Below, piece after piece: positions 57,837 to 64,000 of a stretch of 64,000 nucleotides of DNA. The stretch is from Albugo candida. Lineage: Eukaryota; Oomycota; Peronosporomycetes; Albuginales; Albuginaceae. Under the pieces are notes generated by a model. That model did not search any database. It saw only the letters and a program-made list of their open reading frames with translations, and was not told the origin of the DNA. Location of the stretch: contig CAJNAR010000155.1 in assembly GCA_905220665.1 (NCBI GenBank), positions 558,001 through 622,000 on the forward strand. The letters are read 5' to 3'. Made by a program: the position numbers and the translations under genes. Position 1 is the first letter of the stretch. Each line of letters opens with the position of its first letter.

Positions 57837-60800
57837 ACCATTCGTTAAGTAACTCCAGCCCATATCCTTGTCATATAGCACTTAAATATGTAATAATGCA
57901 ATCTATGAAATGGGACAATGAATCAATCAAGCTGATGAGAGTATTTTGTCTGCATTCTCTACGCTCGCAAGCGAAGATAAAATATAGTACTGCAACCGCC
58001 GACTACACATCTTCAGAAGTACAACGCCTAAATGCCTTCTGTGTATTGTATGCAAAAACTTTATTATCGAATGAATCTACTTCTGTCAGCACCACAGAAG
58101 GCCTACTCCTCTATCTAACGCGCACGACGCGAATACTCAACGACAACTAACGTAAGGTCGAATAGAGAACACTTCGGCGCCGAGTCAAAAGCTAGCTACC
58201 AATACACGATTGTGATGCAGCAATGCGAGCAGTCCAGAACAAAAAGATTTTAAAAAATGAAGAAAACAGAATAGTGTGTTCAGCTACTCGATAACGCAGT
58301 TTTATGACCCTAATGAGGTACAAACGATAGGAATAAAATATTCGAGTACAGTCGTTTTTTTTTTGCATTCGTATATTTGAGTTCCGCGAAATGCTACAGG
58401 ATCCATTACAGCATAGTTTAGCACACCATCAATGCAATGGAACTGATGCTATACACATCGTAGTCGTTTGGAATGCCAGTGGCAAGCAAAGGCGAGCAAA
58501 CGTTAGCTTACGGAATAGTACTGGGACCTCATATGCCTATAATTACTGATAGCCTGTGTCAATGTTTGGTAGAACTGTCCTACTCAGTGCTGTACGCTGA
58601 CCTGCTGTAATGCTCGATAAATCACAAGGCACACGCAAAAGCAAACTGATTGAATCTTTTGGAGCATAGAATACATTGAGAGTGAAAAGCCGACGCCAAA
58701 TCAAGAACGGTCGACATCAATGCAAACGCAAACACATAACATTTACAATGCATTTATTCTTCATATTCTTTCATTACACAAACGGTACCCAGAGGCTTGT
58801 GAAAGAGTTATTTTTCTCTTTGTGAAAGGAAAGTATAATATGCGGCACCAGCCCACCCGGAACTATTGCGATTGCTGTCGTAATAAAGGGCGTCTATTCA
58901 TGATGTTTGAATGGCCGCAAAACGGATCCTTGCGATGTAATCTAAAGGGTCGAGAGCCCCAAATCCCACATTACATAAAAAAGATATATTGCGCGCTGTT
59001 CTGTTGCTTGGAATGTTATCGAGTTATATCCTTTTCGCCATGAATCACTGTACGTCGAACATGTGGCTCAATCATTTTGAATACCTGCTGCACATATGCT
59101 GCCATGAACGGTTTCCATTCTCCTTCACGAAACTCATGGATCTTTATAGAATAAGTCAAAGTGTCGCATATAAGGCACCAGAAAGCCAGAGCAATCTCAG
59201 CATTCGGGTACATTGGGCGTGTCGTGCTGTGTTATTGAGCATTCTTTGCTTCCGTCTTCTTGGTGATGCACATTGGACATACGTTAAACGCCGACATCTT
59301 GATAATATATTTTTCACATATTCTGCTGGAAAATACTTCGAGTTGCAAATCCTGAAAATAAAGAAATTTCCGAATAGAGTTTCATGGAGCCAGAAAATAT
59401 CATCCGAGCTTTTTTACGTGCTTAAATGAGAGTAACAAGCCTACTGCTACACCGTATCACTTCTCGAACATGTATAACCCTGCCGATCACACCCTTATCA
59501 TGTTGACAGTGCTCGTGGAACATAGAATACAAGAATGACCTTACCGAGAGACCACAAGAAACAATCTTCTACCAATCGAAGGAATCACGAGCGTTGAGGA
59601 GAGTGGCTTTAGTATGATCCAATGTTCGTACAGGTACTCATCGTATTTCTATAGGATACAGCTTTTAGTCACATTTCCACCGGACAAGTTATAAATCCTT
59701 CTTCATTCTGCACGATCACAGCAATATGAGATGGTGAAAAGAAGTCAAAACCAAGAGTAGACAACTGCGAAGCCCAATTATTAATATCTGAGTGTGATGA
59801 CGACAAATGAGTGGCAGAGCTATATACAAGGTTCATCGTTCACACAGCAATCAACTTTCGCAGTAACATACGGTATTGCAGGCTATCAGATTATGTGCAC
59901 TCTCATTCAACCTCATGCGGCCGGTCGTATTTCGCTTTATTTTTTATTGTACTCGGTGGAGCATTCGCCTACTAGGAAAAAGTAGTCAGGTCAGCTGTCG
60001 TATTCTCGTATCTGCTTTGTTTGGCGTGCTTAATCAAGCTTTCAACGCTTCTTACAGAGGCAAGGGCTCTAATCCTGGCGGCAGCTCTTATCGATGTGTT
60101 CCTGTCGTAGTAATTAGATGCGCTGGCGGTCATGTCATTGATATGCCACACGCGGGCTTTTGTGCTGAGAAGATGTGATATATAATCATGAGTGGAAACG
60201 AGATGTAGCCGAGCTTGTTTGCGTTCAATGGCACAACTTGGTTCTCCCGCAACTCTTTTTGAGTAGCATTGCTGACGTTCTCTAGCGAGCTTTACATTTT
60301 TTGAGACCTCAATAAGGAGTATAGTTATTAGGGCATGAGAACTTTCGAAACAAAGACAGTTTATTGCAACTTATTATCAATGGTCGACGTCGACATTTGG
60401 ACGAGGGCACTACGATGACGCGCTAATCGTACGAAAGCCGTACGACCAAAAAAGAGAAAAATTGCAGGAGGATCAGGCAATTGCGGGCGCTGCTGCTGAG
60501 TTAAATAGACCAGGTTTTTTGTTCAATGGAATGTGCACAGCCGAAAGAGCAGGTTCCGGTCAAAGCCAAGCCATAAGAAGATCTTTTGCATTGGATTTCA
60601 ATTGGTGTTCTGTTGAGATAACTACTTGATGGATACTCACTAGGAGCTTACACCGGTCGTACCTCTAGGAATTCATTAAAGCCTTATATTAGCGTTCAGA
60701 GCACACTTTGAATCAGGTTTTCTTTCCGTATAGTTCACTACACTTATAACCAGCAACTTTTCGCCCCTCTTCCCTTCCGTTAAGGCTTCTTGGATATGCG

Positions 60801-60993
60801 CATGACAAAACATGTGGAACCACTGAAGGATAATTCATTGATCGGGCTACCTTGCAGTGGTTTCGGAATTTGGCTAGGCCAGTTCTCCATGGAGCAGTAA
60901 CGATTTGAAATCCGGCAAAACATCGTGTATTTGACAGAGGGGGGATCGTAACTGGCCACTTAAAACTTTTAATCTGATAGTAGAATTGCATTT
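57837..60993. other. Gene-poor stretch, one possible short ORF
   Basis: No recognised domain. The most protein-like frame is minus-strand 59016-59213 (65 codons from ATG; IALAFWCLICDTLTYSIKIH, EGEWKPFMAAYVQQVFKMIE). An upstream in-frame segment MSAFNVCPMCITKK is separated from it by a TAA. A GTATGT...ACAG interval lies in between but its phase does not join the two simply. Other frames (58720-59429 +, 60713-61015 -) look like chance. Confidence 0.35.
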
Positions 60994-62318
60994 TCAGCCA
61001 ATGCTTGACGACCATTGGGGCGTAAAAAGGACAGTGGCCATCAACTTACTTTTCAAAATGTCAAAGTCAATTGTAACACGCGATGAGACCGATCTTTTTA
61101 AACAGCGTATTCTGCTTGCCGTCCACTCAACTCCTTGCGATACCCATTCATATATTGCCGGGGGTTTTCTAAATATCGCCGGATCTGGTTCAATGTAACA
61201 GAGGCAAGTGCTCTTGGGACTGATTACGCAAGCCAACCCACGAATAATCGCAGTTCTTCCGCGCGTGCGCTTTGCAGCTCCCCAGAAAATTTCGATGTAA
61301 TTTAGCTCGCAGCGAGCTTTTGGATAGAAGATCACCACTTGTCCGGCCGCAAAATGATCATCTCCTCCAGCATGCCTCGCTGCGAAACAAAAAACTTCGG
61401 CTGGCTTGCCATGACCTTCCTGGCACAGCAATAAGTGTTTCCAACCTGAACTTGTTCCGGCAGCTCAAGTTGAGACCTTCTCACCACTGCCCTGGTTCCT
61501 ACAGAGCAGGTTTTATTCGCTTGGGTTGTTCGTGGCAACCAAGATTCGGGTGATGTCTTGAAAAAATCATGCTTTAAAAAGTTCCTTAACCCCAGGTGGT
61601 GCTTCGGATAAGAGAAAGTTTACCATCAAAACCCAAATTCATTCGGTGTGCGCCGAGGACGTCAAGGGGAAAGGCGCAGTACCCACTTGCTTTTAACAAA
61701 TGCAAACATGGTTTGCTTCCCGGAAAACTGAGCTTCAAAAATGGGGATCCCACTCTCCTTCACCTGCTTCAGTAAGTCTTCAGCCTCCCATTAATCATCA
61801 TATTAGGTTTCCGGTTGCGTAAGCACGCAAGCTTCAGCGGAAAGGTTGGGCGGCTGCAGCTTTTTTCATCTTCCAGTGCTAAGTGACCTCCCACATCACT
61901 AAGAAAGTCGCTGACATTAATTGACTGTTCTTGCCGTTTCCTGCCGAACGGCTTCTCACCAATGGGAAACCAGAAGCTTTTTTAACCGTCATAAAAGGAA
62001 ATGGTGATCTCGTCATGTGTTACCGAATCAAGGGACTCAGCTTTTCCACCGGCGGCGAAACACAGATACTCTCATCATATCCATGCAAGCCCTCCAATGC
62101 CGGCAAACGTTATTTATACTTACAAATTTGTTCCAGAAACATTTGACCTCATCTTCTCGCTCATACCCATCGACGTAGATGTGTTTTTGAACTTCACAAA
62201 GCGATATATCCAGGGAATGCAGCCATCGCATCGTGGTCCGTTCTGAAATTGGGAGTGATGGTGCATATCCAAGGCCGTTGAGAATCTTTTCATTTATATG
62301 GGCTGTCAATGTTTTCAT
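60994..62318 (-). pseudogene. Second, more degraded copy of the DDE transposase
   Basis: Minus-strand fragments match the transposase at 3882-6099. At 62318-62100: ISERTTMRWLHSLDISLCEV then HIYVDGYERED (equivalent of FVDRHERPD). At 61431-61260: IFYPKARCELNYIEIFWGAA, with the Asn-Tyr-Ile-Glu block. Between them the sequence is heavily altered. Multiple frame changes; no ends identified. It retains ELNYIEIFWG, closer to the usual family motif than the first copy's ESNYIENFRG. Confidence 0.75.
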
Positions 62319-62585
62319 TCAAATTTTAAATTTGTTCTCCCGAACATATTGCTGCAAAGGCAATAAATAGTCTTCGTCTCGTAACACGCTCCGGCGCTTT
62401 GCATTTTTGCCTTGGCGAAACAAAGGCAATTTTTCATCCTTTGGGAGATTTGCACCTAGGCGTGTTCAGAGTGTGTGTGCCAAATTCTTTTGCCGGAACA
62501 TTCAGCCGTCAGCTTACTTGCATCTAGGCGTCCTTCCCCGCCGTAAAAGACACAGATAATACAAAACAGCAACCCTACGGATTAG

Positions 62586-64000
62586 TTGCTTGCTTTTGCT
62601 GCAAATATCGGCTTCCTACTGCTACCAGCTGCTCAATTGAAGTGTGTGGTACTTCGGCCAGCAACCGACTCATTCGATGGTTATCTCAACTATCGACAAG
62701 CGTTTTTACGATGGGTTTGGTGTATGGTTTCGACGAGCATGAACTGTCCGTGGTCGACTAATGATCGCGCAGACGATGATTCTATCACGTTTGTGGCATT
62801 ATACGATGCACGTAAACATACCAGCAGTGACTATTCGACAATGGCAATCGATGTTAAATCGATTTGTGCTTGGTCGGAAACACAACAAAGATTCAAAACA
62901 TGTTCACCTACTCAACAAAGAGTTTTTACATCTTCGCCGAAAAGATGGTGGACTACAAGTTCCTTTTATGGTGGGACGACTAAAGCTACAAGGTATTCAC
63001 TTCCTTCAGCATTTCGCATCCGATGCGTCAACAATTATTCCTGCGAATTGGACAACTGCTTCGACGGAATTATTACAACTTATCCAACCTTCCTTTGGAC
63101 CACACAAGCCGATGGATATATTCACCATCGCACTAAATCGACATGGGAAAATGATTCAATGGGAGAGCATGTCGTCATGGTGGAAACACGCATTTAAAAT
63201 GTGGCATCAGATGGATTGGAGCATTTCATATCAGATTTGAATGTTTCACAACGCCGTCAGTACTACATGGAACAACCGATTTGGTTTCACTGCGACCACA
63301 AGTTACATTACGAAGCTGCTACTCGTAACCCGAGTACGCAGAACGTTTGGTACAATCTTGGCATGGTTGATGAACCACATCGAGCATTTCAAAAAACGTT
63401 TGCTACACTTTTCGACGTTCGAAGTTTGCAAGACTTTTTTCGTGAAAGCGACACATGGCCAACGAAGGAAGATTTTGTCGACATGTATTACAACGACGAA
63501 GAGCTGAACACATCGGATATGTCTGAAGAAAAGTTGCTGAGTCGACTTTACAATGAAGTCACTCAGATTCTCCAGCGTATCCACTCGACGATTGGTCTCA
63601 TCACTTGGATTATACCAACCACAAGTGGCAGATCATTTTATGTGGGAGTAACAAGCAGGAAAGGAAACATTATTTTCCATCTATTCCACGCTCACAACTC
63701 TCACGAATCGTCTGGAAACCTCCCGAACCAACCAAGAGTCATCCGATGTCGACACATTGGTCAACACGGGAGAGATCGGACGCACTGGATTCAGAACGAG
63801 TTCGAACTTTTATGGCTACATCACGGCATCTTCGAAAACGTGTATTACCAATTTTCGAGGATTTACAGTTTCGTCTAGCCTTCCGAATGCTGCCAGTTCG
63901 ATCTCGTTTCTGGTTCTTAAAGGATATTCAGCCCGACATCATATTGTGCACGCAGCCTTCGTGTGGGGCAGTGGAATCCGATCAACATCTCTTTTTAGAG
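62586..64000 (+). pseudogene. LINE ORF2 C-terminal segment, runs off the window
   Basis: Consecutive overlapping frames carry one LINE protein with a few frame shifts: ATDSFDGYLNYRQAFLRWVW (62660), ADDDSITFVALYDARKH (62770), then WHYTMHVNIPAVTIRQWQSM with LNRFVLGRKHNKDSKHVHLL (62800-62920), RRKDGGLQVPFMVGRLKLQG (62940-63000), FGPHKPMDIFTIALNRHGKM, then in another frame NVSQRRQYYMEQPIWFHCDH (63240), HRAFQKTFATLFDVRSLQDF (63380), LLSRLYNEVTQILQRIHSTI (63530), and finally FWFLKDIQPDIILCTQPSCG then ESDQHLFLE at the edge, the start of the C...C...H zinc-binding tail seen at the end of L1/Tx1-like ORF2. Better preserved than the minus-strand copy at 21780-24132. Confidence 0.82.

Overview
The window looks like a piece of an oomycete (stramenopile) nuclear genome. 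The three host genes that can be resolved carry many short GT-AG introns of 48-69 bp, base composition is moderate, and the repeats are eukaryotic: Copia and Gypsy LTR elements, LINEs, a tRNA-derived SINE, MULE, pogo and other DDE transposons. A low-GC biotroph such as a white rust or downy mildew would fit, but the species cannot be fixed from sequence alone.

Layout. 1-3.9 kb: degenerate, no supportable gene. 3.9-6.1 kb: broken DDE transposase (-). 7.5-11.7 kb: a complete but decayed Copia element with 216/213-bp LTRs, polypurine tract and a 5-bp target duplication. 13.7-16.1 kb: second Copia relic (-). 17.6-17.8 kb: SINE with a 15-bp target duplication. 18.1-19.8 kb: MULE relic (-). 20.0-21.3 kb: pogo/Tigger-like relic (-). 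21.8-24.1 kb: LINE relic (-) containing a 9 x 7-bp expansion. 24.2 kb: second SINE. 24.5-26.8 kb: Gypsy pol relic (+) with a chromodomain-like end.

27.7-34.4 kb is a gene island. A divergent PRPP synthetase-like gene (-) sits head to head, 189 bp apart, with a MIC60/mitofilin gene (+). An RPAP2/Rtr1-type RNA polymerase II CTD phosphatase gene (-) follows. Exon-intron structures were worked out for all three (6, 8 and 6 exons) and each gives one continuous reading frame.

35.5-54.7 kb is the centrepiece: a head-to-tail tandem array, all on the minus strand, of a 976-bp unit. Each unit carries one intronless gene for a small secreted protein of about 149 residues with a signal peptide, a hydrophilic middle and a Gly/Trp/Phe-rich C-terminus. 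There are 22 copies: 15 full-length, the rest truncated, frameshifted or chimeric. Copies differ at only a few sites, so the array is recent or homogenised. Each complete unit also repeats a short promoter region with a 16-bp perfect palindrome and an oomycete Inr-like motif.

54.7-64 kb returns to mobile DNA: a 1.7-kb internally deleted Copia element with LTRs and target duplication, an unrecognised partial ORF next to a third SINE (target duplication visible), a second degraded copy of the 4-6 kb DDE transposase, and a better preserved LINE segment (+) that runs off the window end. The host genes are isolated in a repeat-rich landscape, a setting where tandem amplification and unequal crossing-over of secreted-protein genes is plausible.
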